In this document: positions 9,792-18,121 of the stretch, piece by piece
How the letters are laid out: the number at the start of each line of letters is the position of its first letter
How positions within the stretch are numbered: the stretch's first letter is position 1
From: Methanolobus sp. ZRKC5
Lineage (GTDB): Archaea; Halobacteriota; Methanosarcinia; Methanosarcinales; Methanosarcinaceae
NCBI RefSeq assembly: GCF_038446525.1
Contig: NZ_CP151792.1
Span: forward strand, 248,001 to 312,000
Direction of reading: 5' to 3'
DNA length: 64,000 nucleotides
Position numbers and translations under genes: made by a program
Notes under the pieces: generated by a model
Seen by the model: the letters and a program-made list of their open reading frames with translations, nothing else
Databases searched by the model: none
Told to the model about the DNA's origin: nothing

Positions 9792-10427
9792 CTAGTTGCT
9801 GATAGATTCTGCTTTTCTCTCAAGAAGTATATCTTTGCACCTTTGTAAATCCTCAACTGTATTGATATTGAGTGCCAGTTCAATATTATCCAGTACAAGG
9901 CTTACATAATCCTGTTCATGATCAACATCATTACCGTCCATTATATTGATCCCTGAAGGAACTATCAATTCCCCTTTCCCCTCCCAGTTAAAAACCGTAT
10001 CGGGACGGATGCCAAGACTTTTACAAACACATATGGGGGAAAAAATCGACATTGCCGGTTTCCCACATGTCTTATACTCTTTTATTACCTTTTCAAGAAG
10101 CTCTGGTGTCAAAAGAGGCAGGTCTGCCATAAGAATAAGAAGCGGGTCCGTGATACAAGCAGCCTTTACTGCATACACCATATCACCCACATAATTACCT
10201 CCACCCGTTGGAATCACCATTACCTTGCCATCATACTTTTCCTGGATAAAGGATGCGGTCCTGGGGGTTGCAGGGGAAACAGCAACATATATGTCACCAA
10301 TGCTCCCAGTCCTTTGCAGAGTATCGATCACATAAGTGATGAGAGGCTTTCCCAGTAGTTCAACACAGGGTTTTTCACCCATATCAAGCCTGCTTCCAAA
10401 TCCCCCTGCCATTATTATAGCGTCCAA
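9792..10427 (-). CDS. cobY: GTP:adenosylcobinamide-phosphate guanylyltransferase
   Basis: The archaeal non-orthologous replacement of CobU: it makes adenosylcobinamide-GDP from the phosphate and GTP. The protein has 211 residues with the nucleotidyltransferase signature 'DAIIMAGGFGSRLDMGEKP', 'GKPLITYVIDTL' and 'LLILMADLPLLTPELL' (metal-binding Asp). The start is TTG at 10427, giving MDAIIMAGG as in other CobY; the next ATG would cut into the conserved motif. The start overlaps the end of cobS by 13 bases. It is last in the operon and ends in TAG. Confidence 0.9.
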   Translation of the reverse strand: MDAIIMAGGFGSRLDMGEKPCVELLGKPLITYVIDTLQRTGSIGDIYVAVSPATPRTASFIQEKYDGKVMVIPTGGGNYVGDMVYAVKAACITDPLLILMADLPLLTPELLEKVIKEYKTCGKPAMSIFSPICVCKSLGIRPDTVFNWEGKGELIVPSGINIMDGNDVDHEQDYVSLVLDNIELALNINTVEDLQRCKDILLERKAESISN

Positions 10428-11236
10428 ATAATACCTCCATACATTAATGTCAATGTGATGGTCATCAATGCCACTATCCTTCCGATCTCATTGGAAGCAC
10501 CAATGACATCACCATTGACACCACCAAAATGCCTGTTGCTTACGTTAAGTAATATCAGTGTTGCTGCAATCGCTGCTATGAATGGGATGATACCGACAAT
10601 TCCAAGACCAAAATAAAAAGATGAGCCAAGGCAGGCAATACTACCAATTACAAAACCTATAAGATATTTAGGTACTGTGGTTTTGTTCACGAGTATAGAA
10701 CCCAGTCCTTCATGGATAGGTTTACCAAATGCTGCAATTGTCAGCATAGACTGCATTGCACTTACCTCAGATACGAACATTGCAAAGAAGAATATGCGTG
10801 CTACATCTGCAGTAGTTGAATACAGAACAATGGATTCACCATAAAGTGATGTAAGGGTCGCGTAGAATGCAATGATAATAAGAGCTGCATATGCTACCCC
10901 TCCTATCCCCAGAGACATATCCTTCAGAGCTTTCAATTTCTTTTCCACTGAACCGTGGGCTGTCAGACCATCACCAAGATCAGCTATCCCATCCAGATGA
11001 TTCAGACCGGTAATATAGTAAACAAAAGCAATGATAAGTACTGCGCTTATGGAAATTGGCAGAAAGCTTATGAGAATATAGGCTACGACACCCATCAATA
11101 GACCAAGTACGATACCTACGACCAGATGCAGGTAAGTTCTTTTGAAGAACTCATCAAGACCCTCCATGGTGATTCCCACGGGGATGGTTGACAGGAATCC
11201 GAAGCTGGAACGAAGAGCTAATAAAAACCCGGTCAT
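10415..11236 (-). CDS. cobS: adenosylcobinamide-GDP ribazoletransferase (cobalamin synthase)
   Basis: An integral membrane enzyme (273 residues, about six to seven hydrophobic segments) that joins adenosylcobinamide-GDP to alpha-ribazole(-phosphate), closing the nucleotide loop. The family motif 'YYITGLNHLDGIADLGDGL' with its acidic Mg ligands is intact, as is 'GVNGDVIGASNEIGR' near the C-terminus. The start overlaps the cobZ stop by four bases (ATGA) and the end overlaps cobY, so translation is probably coupled through the three genes. Confidence 0.92.
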   Translation of the reverse strand: MTGFLLALRSSFGFLSTIPVGITMEGLDEFFKRTYLHLVVGIVLGLLMGVVAYILISFLPISISAVLIIAFVYYITGLNHLDGIADLGDGLTAHGSVEKKLKALKDMSLGIGGVAYAALIIIAFYATLTSLYGESIVLYSTTADVARIFFFAMFVSEVSAMQSMLTIAAFGKPIHEGLGSILVNKTTVPKYLIGFVIGSIACLGSSFYFGLGIVGIIPFIAAIAATLILLNVSNRHFGGVNGDVIGASNEIGRIVALMTITLTLMYGGIIWTL

Positions 11237-11874
11237 CCTGCTATCACATCACTTTTGTTTTTCAGGTCTTTTTTTTCTTCTTTCTTAGTTTTACCGGATG
11301 AAAGTGCCGATTCTGCCATGGCTCTTGTATACATACTAGCAGATACACCACCGATAAGCCCACCTATTATATCGTCCATGAAAGGCCCAAGTTTTGAGAG
11401 AATGCCGGGTTTTTGCTTGTCAAAACGCACGAACTCGAACATTCCTTTGTCGCCACTGATATATTTGGAGATGCTCATGCCAAGAACCTCATCTGCAATT
11501 ATGAAGGTCAGATCCTTTTCGTATGAACTTTTACTGATATTAGGTAATCTGCCTGCACGACCTTCTTTTTCAAGAAGTATCCCTGAATATACAAGCATAC
11601 AGAGGTTTGCATCAAATAGGGCTATATTAAGTTCGTACAGGAATTTTTCCTCTGCAAGCTCCCTTGTTTCGATGCCCGGGTGTGGAACATATAACTCCAA
11701 CGCAGTGTCAACAAGCATCTGAACAGTTATTCCTTCCTCTTCAAGGATATCAATGATATCCCTGGTGACATCACCTTCCAGTTCTTTAGACTGGTCTTTT
11801 TTCCGGTCTTCTGATTCTATATCCGATAATTTCATTGTTATCACTTTGGAGAGATTTGTCAAATTTAATTTCAT
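11233..11874 (-). CDS. cobZ: alpha-ribazole phosphatase, CobZ type
   Basis: A 213-residue protein matching the archaeal CobZ family, first characterised in Methanosarcina mazei. It removes the phosphate from alpha-ribazole-5'-phosphate (or adenosylcobalamin-phosphate). The core 'LVDTALELYVPHPGIE..EKFLYELNIALFDANLC..VYSGILLE' and the Gly/Asp-rich 'FMDDIIGGLIGGVSASMYTRA' stretch are present; the fold is related to PgpA phosphatases. A second ATG 14 codons in (MKLSDIESED) is an alternative start. Nine bases separate it from cbiB upstream, and it overlaps cobS by four bases. Confidence 0.85.
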   Translation of the reverse strand: MKLNLTNLSKVITMKLSDIESEDRKKDQSKELEGDVTRDIIDILEEEGITVQMLVDTALELYVPHPGIETRELAEEKFLYELNIALFDANLCMLVYSGILLEKEGRAGRLPNISKSSYEKDLTFIIADEVLGMSISKYISGDKGMFEFVRFDKQKPGILSKLGPFMDDIIGGLIGGVSASMYTRAMAESALSSGKTKKEEKKDLKNKSDVIAG

Positions 11875-11883
11875 CTGTCAATA

Positions 11884-12858
11884 CTATGTCAAAATTATTA
11901 GTAAAGATACAATAATTGCAAATAATGATGCTACAAGAGTTATCCATGAGGTCAACTTGATGTCTTCGGAGACAGGATAAACGAAGCCTTCACCCAGTAC
12001 ATATGTATTAGGTTTTTCAAGCTTTATCCTTAGTGCACCTGCAACTGATGCCATGGGAAAACCTGAGTTTGGAGATGGGGTTTTCAAGCCATCTGCAAGT
12101 CCGCTTTTCAATGCACTTTTGTAATCCGGTACTTTGATCCCGCGATAAACTAATCTGATTGTCAGAGTTGCTGCAGAAATAAAGAGAACGGACAAACGGG
12201 CAGGCACCCAGTTGAGCACATCATCAAGCTTTGCAGAGAACCAGCCCATATCCCGGTGACGTTCATCCATGTACCCCACCATAGAATCAAGGGTACTTGT
12301 CGCTTTAAAAACATATGCTGCAATCAGTCCGAAAGGACCAAAGCATGCATAGAACAACAGTGGGGAAAGAATGCCATCTACATAGTTCTCTGATGTTGTT
12401 TCAATGATAGCCGACGATATATGGTTTTCATCCAGCTTTGATGTATCCCTGCTTACATACATGGATAATTTTTGCCTGGCACCGTCAAGCTTTCCTGCAT
12501 CCAGCTCTTTCCGGACCTCATCTGCAGCACCAGAAAGACAGCGTACAGCAAATGTTGCCTTGAGGAAATAAGCAGCAACAATATAACGTAGCGGAGCGGG
12601 AATATTTTCAACCCCCATGAAGAGCAATACAAGATATGCTATAAGACTGCCAAATAGTATAGTGCTAAGGCCCATGAATATTCCATAGAGCTTTCTGTGG
12701 GTCTTAGGGACATTTTTCTTGAAAATAGCTATCAATTTACCCATCCAGACAACCGGATGAATTGCAGCAGGTGGTTCGCAAAATACCAGATCCAGGGCAT
12801 AGGCTAACAGAAGCACTATCGCAAGTTCACTTGCGTCAGCCTGTACCGGCAGCATCAT
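11884..12858 (-). CDS. cbiB: adenosylcobinamide-phosphate synthase
   Basis: An integral membrane amide-bond-forming enzyme (324 residues) that attaches aminopropanol phosphate to adenosylcobyric acid. Recognised by 'LAYALDLVFCEPPAAIHPVVWMGKLI' at the N-terminus, 'SRDTSKLDE', 'IETTSENYVDGILSPLLFYA' and 'FKATSTLDSMVGYMDERHRDMGWFSAKLDD'. Four to six membrane segments are visible. It overlaps the upstream cobD by four bases (ATGA). Its substrate, aminopropanol phosphate, is the product of that neighbour. It ends in TAG. Confidence 0.93.
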   Translation of the reverse strand: MMLPVQADASELAIVLLLAYALDLVFCEPPAAIHPVVWMGKLIAIFKKNVPKTHRKLYGIFMGLSTILFGSLIAYLVLLFMGVENIPAPLRYIVAAYFLKATFAVRCLSGAADEVRKELDAGKLDGARQKLSMYVSRDTSKLDENHISSAIIETTSENYVDGILSPLLFYACFGPFGLIAAYVFKATSTLDSMVGYMDERHRDMGWFSAKLDDVLNWVPARLSVLFISAATLTIRLVYRGIKVPDYKSALKSGLADGLKTPSPNSGFPMASVAGALRIKLEKPNTYVLGEGFVYPVSEDIKLTSWITLVASLFAIIVSLLIILT

Positions 12859-14360
12859 AAGTTATTCTCCATTACTTCCTTCCAGGCCTTCTCAGTGCTT
12901 TCTTTATTGAGTCCATCTACTGTGAACACAGATAACAGTTCATCAACAACTTTTTCCTGATGAACTATAGTGCATTTAAGACAGCTCCATACCTGTCCAC
13001 CACTGGAACTCTCAATCCAGTTGCCCCCGGTGCGATTGTCCTCACACGGATAGAACGGACAGAAGCAGAATGTGCAGTCCTGTCCTTCAAAATGGCAGGG
13101 ATAATAATCACAGTCTGTATTGCTACCCCGACGGCCACATTCTGCTGCTGCTGCTTTTATATTTTCTTCAAGTTGGATTTTTGCCTGTTCCCGGCCCCAT
13201 TCATATATTACCTGACGAATAGTAGATGCGATAAGTTCATTTTCTTCTCTTTTACGTATAGCTATTCGAATGAAACTAGGACCTATGTTCTGGAATGAAT
13301 TACAATCACGTATCAACACACCATGGGAGGCCATACGTTCTGAAAGCTCAGATGAACTCATGGCAAGATCGGATATGTCCACGAAAATATAGTTCACACT
13401 GCTTTCAAATGGCTTAAAACCCCGACGTGAGAATTTTTCCATGAGGAATTCATATTCCTTTCTTATAAAAGCCCTGGATTCTATCAGGTACTTGCTGTTT
13501 GCTCCCCCTTCCATACTCAAAAGGGCAGTTGCAACAGTATCTGCAATACATCCCATATTCCAGGAAAGCCTGGCATTGTTAAGTACACCGGCAAATTTCT
13601 TTGAAGCTATACCAAAACCCATCCGGATACCAGGAATAGCAAAAGCCTTTGTGAGGGAGCGCTGGATAAAAAGATAATCATTTTCCTCAACAAGATATGC
13701 AACACTCTGCTCAGGATCTGCAAGTTCTATGAATGCTTCATCTACAAAGAGAATGGTCTTATGAGCTGCACATATATCTGCAAGTTCTTCTATTTGCTCT
13801 TTTAATAGTAGTTTTCCTGTAGGGTTATTGGGATTGCACACAAAGAGAATTTTAGCTTCATCAAGCAGGTTATCGTCAAGATGGAAGATATCTTCCTGAG
13901 CAACGTATTCTATTTGTGCCCCCATAACCTTGCACTGCATCTCATATTCACTGAATGTGGGCGTGGGAATCAGTACAATATCCCCTTCACTTATTACACA
14001 TTCAGCAACCAGCCTGATGATCTCAGTTGAACCATTGCCTGGAATTATGTTCTCATGTGTTATCCCCATACCAACAAAATCAGCTGCTGCTGTCCTGTAT
14101 TCCATATAACGGTTATCAGGATACTGTTCTAATTTTTCAAGTCCGGTATTAAGAAGATCCTGTAGGTCAAGTTCCGAATCAGCCTGTTCAAACGGGGTTC
14201 CAAAAGGATTCAAATTTGCACTTGCATCCAATATATCTGACTCAGGTATCCCATATCTCTGGGAACTTTTTCGGATCAGTCCGCCATGCGCACATGGCTC
14301 AAGACTTAGAAGATATTTCTTTACCGGGAGAGATGATCTTTGTTCTGTCACAATAATCAA
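12855..14360 (-). CDS. cobD: threonine-phosphate decarboxylase with C-terminal Cys-rich domain (probably also L-threonine kinase)
   Basis: A 501-residue two-part enzyme. Residues ~25-385 form a class I/II PLP aminotransferase fold: CNPNNPTG with Asn179, 'LFVDEAFIEL' (PLP Asp) and the Schiff-base lysine Lys238 in 'RSLTKAFAIPGIRMG', all intact. The last ~100 residues carry a conserved cysteine cluster (CDYYPCHF, QDCTFCFCPFYPC, WSCLKC). The homologous M. mazei protein MM2060 was reported to be bifunctional, phosphorylating L-threonine and decarboxylating the product, with the Cys-rich domain required for the kinase part. It supplies aminopropanol phosphate to CbiB. Its own TATA-like element lies at 14376-14397. 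Confidence 0.92.
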   Translation of the reverse strand: MIIVTEQRSSLPVKKYLLSLEPCAHGGLIRKSSQRYGIPESDILDASANLNPFGTPFEQADSELDLQDLLNTGLEKLEQYPDNRYMEYRTAAADFVGMGITHENIIPGNGSTEIIRLVAECVISEGDIVLIPTPTFSEYEMQCKVMGAQIEYVAQEDIFHLDDNLLDEAKILFVCNPNNPTGKLLLKEQIEELADICAAHKTILFVDEAFIELADPEQSVAYLVEENDYLFIQRSLTKAFAIPGIRMGFGIASKKFAGVLNNARLSWNMGCIADTVATALLSMEGGANSKYLIESRAFIRKEYEFLMEKFSRRGFKPFESSVNYIFVDISDLAMSSSELSERMASHGVLIRDCNSFQNIGPSFIRIAIRKREENELIASTIRQVIYEWGREQAKIQLEENIKAAAAECGRRGSNTDCDYYPCHFEGQDCTFCFCPFYPCEDNRTGGNWIESSSGGQVWSCLKCTIVHQEKVVDELLSVFTVDGLNKESTEKAWKEVMENNL

Positions 14361-14375
14361 AGCATGTAGTAAATA

Positions 14376-14397
14376 GGAAATATATTAACCTGTTCAA
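14376..14397 (-). promoter_or_regulatory. cobD TATA-box region (duplicated)
   Basis: The minus strand here reads TTGAACAGGTTAATATATTT, a TATA-type element ~16-38 bases upstream of cobD. It matches the element upstream of the paralogue at 15931-15952 (TTGAATAGTTTAATATATCT). The promoter therefore appears to have been copied with the gene, and both copies can be transcribed on their own. Confidence 0.5.
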
Positions 14398-14414
14398 TTG
14401 CACCTCAAAAAATA

Positions 14415-15929
14415 TCAGAGCAGAGGCTCAATTATTTCCTTCCATGCCCTCCTTATGTTCTCATCGGTGTCTCCGTCAGCCATAAGTGCATCAAGCACCA
14501 TTTTGGCGACTTTTGGTCTATGCAATAAAGTACAATGTTCACAACTCCATACCCGTCCGCCGGTGGTACTTTCTATACATTTACCACCTGTCTTCTCTTC
14601 CTGACATGGATAAAAAGGACAGAAGCAGAACGTACAATCCTGGCCCATAAAATGACAGGGATAGTATTCACAGGAACCGCGCCCTGCAGCAGTTGCACCA
14701 CCATGTTCAATGGTTTCCTCAAGTTTTTCCTTGGCATCTTCCCTGCTAAGTTTAGCAAATACATCATCAAGGGTACGTATAAGCTTCTCGAATTCTTCCT
14801 TGGGGCGAACAGATATCCTGACATATCTTTTGGATCCATCAAAAAAATCACCGCATTCACGAATCATTATTCCATGAGATGCAAGGCCTTCTGTAAGCCT
14901 TACAGAATCCACAAAAAGGTCATTCACATCCACAAGCACGTAATTGGCACTACTTTCAACAGGATCGAAACCATATATGTCAAAAAAACGTTTGCTGATA
15001 TATTCTCTTTCTTTTTTGATCAGAGCCCTGGAATCATGCAGGTATTTACAATTAGTGCCACCTTCCATATTCAGAAATGCAATTCCAATGGCCTCTTCTA
15101 CCGCACCTATATTCCATGACAGCCGGGCAGAATTAAGCACACCGGACATGGAACACGAACCAATCCCATATGCTAGCCTCATACCAGGCATACCAACAAT
15201 ATTTGATACTGACCTTATAACAAAAAGATGATCATTATCTAGCGTAATGTCAGCAACACTCATATCAGGGTCAGCAAGTTCAATGGATGACTCATCAACT
15301 ATAAGCAAAGTGTTATGTTCAGCACACTTCTCTGCAAACATCACCAATGAATCTCTTGATGTAAGTTCCCCGGTAGGATCGTTCGGGTTCTCAAGAATAA
15401 CTATCTTTGCCCTTTCCAATGTCATTTTTGGAAGGGCCAGTAATTCCTTTGACGTAAATGAATGTACACGAGCACCGAAGATCTCAGCTATATGACAATA
15501 CTGTCCGGATGAAGGAGATGGAACTATTACCATATCGTCTTCATTTACAACAGACCCTATCAACAGACGTAGAAGCTCGCATGAGCCATTTCCAGGAACT
15601 ATATTTTCAAAATTGATGCCATGACCGAGAAAACCAGCAGCTGCAGTTCTTAATTCCAGATATCTGTTATCCGGATACTGTTCTGATCTTATAATAGAAG
15701 CAAAGACTATCTGCTTCTGGTCAAGTTCACTTCCCTGAAAATCAAACGGTGTGCCCAAAAGATTGGTGTTTGAACTAAAATCAAGAATATCTGATTCAGA
15801 CAGGTTATATTTTTCAGCTGATTCATGAACCCTTACACCATGATTTTTAACTTGCAATGCAAGCAAATACTGCTTCAAATGAGGTGGAAAATTTTTTTGG
15901 AACACACTTATCAACACGTGGTTACGCAC
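14415..15929 (-). CDS. CobD paralogue lacking the PLP lysine, Cys-rich domain intact
   Basis: A tandem paralogue of the downstream cobD (504 residues, same architecture). At the Schiff-base position the sequence reads 'RSVSNIVGMPGMRL': Lys is replaced by Asn243. The NPTG asparagine is also changed (NPND, Asp184). The PLP-phosphate and substrate regions are otherwise recognisable, and the C-terminal cysteine cluster (CEYYPCHF, QDCTFCFCPFYPC, WSCEHC) is fully conserved. By inference it cannot decarboxylate by the normal PLP chemistry but may keep L-threonine kinase or a metal/Fe-S role. The start is uncertain: GTG at 15929 has no clear ribosome site, and GTG at 15917 or 15905 or TTG at 15914 are possible. 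It has its own promoter, with the gap to cobD being 54 bases. Confidence 0.88.
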   Translation of the reverse strand: MRNHVLISVFQKNFPPHLKQYLLALQVKNHGVRVHESAEKYNLSESDILDFSSNTNLLGTPFDFQGSELDQKQIVFASIIRSEQYPDNRYLELRTAAAGFLGHGINFENIVPGNGSCELLRLLIGSVVNEDDMVIVPSPSSGQYCHIAEIFGARVHSFTSKELLALPKMTLERAKIVILENPNDPTGELTSRDSLVMFAEKCAEHNTLLIVDESSIELADPDMSVADITLDNDHLFVIRSVSNIVGMPGMRLAYGIGSCSMSGVLNSARLSWNIGAVEEAIGIAFLNMEGGTNCKYLHDSRALIKKEREYISKRFFDIYGFDPVESSANYVLVDVNDLFVDSVRLTEGLASHGIMIRECGDFFDGSKRYVRISVRPKEEFEKLIRTLDDVFAKLSREDAKEKLEETIEHGGATAAGRGSCEYYPCHFMGQDCTFCFCPFYPCQEEKTGGKCIESTTGGRVWSCEHCTLLHRPKVAKMVLDALMADGDTDENIRRAWKEIIEPLL

Positions 15930-15930
15930 A

Positions 15931-15952
15931 GGAGATATATTAAACTATTCAA
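15931..15952 (-). promoter_or_regulatory. TATA-box region of the cobD paralogue
   Basis: Minus-strand TTGAATAGTTTAATATATCT, closely similar to the element at 14376-14397. It lies only two bases upstream of the GTG at 15929. With the usual ~25-base TATA-to-start distance, transcription would begin near 15913, which favours one of the inner start codons (TTG 15914 or GTG 15905) and a nearly leaderless mRNA. Confidence 0.45.
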
Positions 15953-16083
15953 GTTTAGTTGTGTAAATGCCCGTTATTTTAAAACCCAACATGTAAACCC
16001 ATATTATTCACAATGCAAATCTATAAAAAGTTCTATAATGATGTGTTACACAACGGTATGTTGAATATAATGGAGATTTTCTT

Positions 16084-16866
16084 ATGGCAGATGAAATAGA
16101 TTACAATATAATTGGCGACGACATGCAGCTTGTAGAAATAGAACTTGATACAAATGAAGCTGTAAGAGCAGAAGCAGGTGCAATGATGTATATGGGACCT
16201 GGGATCAAAATGGAAACATCCACAGGTGGCGGCTTACTCAAGGGCCTTAAACGCGCAGTGACCGGTGAGAGTTTCTTTATCACAAATTTTATCCATGAAG
16301 GTTCAGGAAAAGGATATGTTGCATTTGGAGCACCATATCCTGGAAAAATAATACCACTCGACCTTGGAAAAACAGGAGGTAGCTTCCTGTGTCAGAAAGA
16401 TTCATTCCTCTGTGCAGCAAATGGTGTGGACATTGAAATCGCACTGACCAAAAAAATAGGAGCCGGACTATTTGGAGGAGAAGGTTTCATTCTTCAGAGA
16501 CTTAAAGGTGATGGACTTGCTTTTGTACATGCAGGTGGAACCATTGTTGAAAAAGATCTTGCTGCCGGGGAAACGATCAGGGTTGACACCGGATGCATAA
16601 CTGCCTTTGCCGAAAGTGTAAAATATGACATACAAATGGCAGGTGGGTTCAAGAATGCGCTCTTTGGAGGAGAAGGACTTGTGCTTGCAAGCCTGACAGG
16701 ACCTGGAAAAGTATACCTTCAGAGTCTTCCGTTCTCACGCCTTGCAGACAGAATCGTTGCAGCATCAAAATACCAGGGTGGCAGTGGAAGAGATGAATCA
16801 ACCGGAGTGGCCGGAATTGGCGGCGGTGCACTTGGAGCTATTCTAGGCGGAGACCGCTCCTTTTAA
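16084..16866 (+). CDS. AIM24 / TIGR00266 family protein
   Basis: A 260-residue protein of the AIM24-like beta-roll family, found in bacteria, archaea and mitochondria with no settled function. Visible marks are the repeated 'AEAGAMMYMGPGIKMETSTGGGLLKGLKRAVTG', 'FFITNF', 'GLFGGEGFILQRLKGDGLAFVHAGGTIVEKDL' and 'ALFGGEGLVLASLTGPGKVYLQSLPFSRLADRI', ending in a glycine-rich tail. There is no signal peptide. A ribosome site (GGAG) sits eight bases before the ATG, and a TATA element (CTATAAAAAG) lies at about 16021, ~63 bases upstream. It stands alone between the divergent cobD paralogue and a phosphoesterase. Confidence 0.85.
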   Translation: MADEIDYNIIGDDMQLVEIELDTNEAVRAEAGAMMYMGPGIKMETSTGGGLLKGLKRAVTGESFFITNFIHEGSGKGYVAFGAPYPGKIIPLDLGKTGGSFLCQKDSFLCAANGVDIEIALTKKIGAGLFGGEGFILQRLKGDGLAFVHAGGTIVEKDLAAGETIRVDTGCITAFAESVKYDIQMAGGFKNALFGGEGLVLASLTGPGKVYLQSLPFSRLADRIVAASKYQGGSGRDESTGVAGIGGGALGAILGGDRSF

Positions 16867-16908
16867 GAATAAAAATTCGCAAGTTCAACAAATGGAGAGA
16901 TCATAAAA

Positions 16909-17577
16909 ATGAGACTATTTGCTATTGCAGATCCGCATGGCAATTATTCTAAAATAGAAGAGTTGCTTGACCAGTCTGGAGATATTGATGTTGTTCTTAT
17001 TGCAGGAGACATAACAAATTTCGGGCCGGATGAAAAGGCACTGGAACTTCTGGACTTGTTTAAGCCACCAATACTTGCAGTTCCGGGAAACTGCGACCAT
17101 GAATCTATTATAAAAGTGATCGAAGATTCCAGGGCTACTAACCTCCATAATAAAGCTGTAAAAATAGATGGAGTTAAATTTGTAGGCATGGGTGGGTCCA
17201 ATCCCACACCATTCTGCACCCCGTTTGAGATAGAAGAGTGTGATTTTGAGACTAATCTCAATAGTCTGATGAATGAAACTGAAAAAACAGATGAACCAGT
17301 GGTCATTCTCACACATGTGCCACCATATGGAATCCTTGACGATGTCGGAGATACGCATGTAGGCTGCAAGGCTCTGAGTGCTTTTCTTGATACAGCTGAC
17401 CTTATTGTATGCGGACATATCCATGAAGCCAGAGGTATAAAAAAATCAGGCAAAACAACTATCGTAAATCCAGGAATGGCTGCATTGGGTTTCGCAGCCC
17501 TGATAGATATTAATGTGGAAAATCCAGAACATAATATAAATATACAGCTTATAGAAGCCCATCGAGAAGATATTTAA
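16909..17577 (+). CDS. metallophosphoesterase
   Basis: A calcineurin-like phosphoesterase of 222 residues (YfcE/MJ0936-like size). All five metal motifs are visible in order: DPHG (residues ~8-11), GDITN, GNCDH, THVPPYG and GHIHE. It should be a cytosolic dimetal phosphodiesterase or phosphatase; the natural substrate cannot be read from the sequence. It follows the AIM24 gene by ~40 bases in the same direction and may be cotranscribed with it. Confidence 0.88.
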   Translation: MRLFAIADPHGNYSKIEELLDQSGDIDVVLIAGDITNFGPDEKALELLDLFKPPILAVPGNCDHESIIKVIEDSRATNLHNKAVKIDGVKFVGMGGSNPTPFCTPFEIEECDFETNLNSLMNETEKTDEPVVILTHVPPYGILDDVGDTHVGCKALSAFLDTADLIVCGHIHEARGIKKSGKTTIVNPGMAALGFAALIDINVENPEHNINIQLIEAHREDI

Positions 17578-17610
17578 CCATCAAAATTATATTCTAATGC
17601 AGGTGATCAA

Positions 17611-18099
17611 ATGAAAGCAAAGTTATTGCTCATATTCCTGATATTACTCACTTTTTCAGTCATCGGATGTGTAGATGACACTGAAGAAACAATGAACGAT
17701 ACCAACATGACAAATGAGACAGCCGAAGACGTTGTCAATGAAACAGTTCCAGATGACATGGGCATGAATGAAACTGTTGAAGAGGAAGAAGTGTCTGAAG
17801 AAGAAGACAAGCCGCTTGAAATCGTCGAATCTACTGATCCAAAGACCTATACAATATATATGGAAAACTTCCTGACACACCCTGGTAATGTAACCATCAA
17901 CACCGGAGATACAATTGTATGGTTCAACCGCAATGACCCTACAAGGATCTTCACACTTGTAAGTAATGAAGACCTCTGGGAAAATGCAAACATTGGAAAA
18001 AGGTTAACTTACAGATACACTTTCAACGAAACGGGCACATACACATACAAAGTGCTTGGTTGGGAAGAAAGAATGAAGGGAACCATTATTGTTAAATAA
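17611..18099 (+). CDS. lipoprotein with cupredoxin-like domain lacking copper ligands
   Basis: A 162-residue exported protein. The signal peptide ends in the lipobox VIGC (Cys20). An acidic, Thr/Asn-rich linker follows to about residue 75, then one cupredoxin-fold domain ('[27 protein letters not shown]...GTYTYKVLG'). In blue-copper proteins a His follows the WxNxD segment and a Cys-x-His-x-Met set sits near the C-terminus. Here these positions are Arg, Lys and Glu, and only a Met remains, so type 1 copper binding is unlikely. Anchored outside the cytoplasmic membrane by inference. It overlaps the annotated extension of trm1, but not its likely start. Confidence 0.72.
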   Translation: MKAKLLLIFLILLTFSVIGCVDDTEETMNDTNMTNETAEDVVNETVPDDMGMNETVEEEEVSEEEDKPLEIVESTDPKTYTIYMENFLTHPGNVTINTGDTIVWFNRNDPTRIFTLVSNEDLWENANIGKRLTYRYTFNETGTYTYKVLGWEERMKGTIIVK

Positions 18100-18121
18100 G
18101 AATGAATCTTCAGGGAACCGG

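Noticed and set aside
16915-17453. Two long minus-strand frames opposite the phosphoesterase
   Set aside because: The plus-strand protein has all five metallophosphoesterase motifs; the antisense frames have none.
18089-18121. Start of trm1 at 18089
   Set aside because: It overlaps the preceding lipoprotein stop and lacks a ribosome site; ATG 18122 has AGGGA and starts the conserved EGNTEILVP region.
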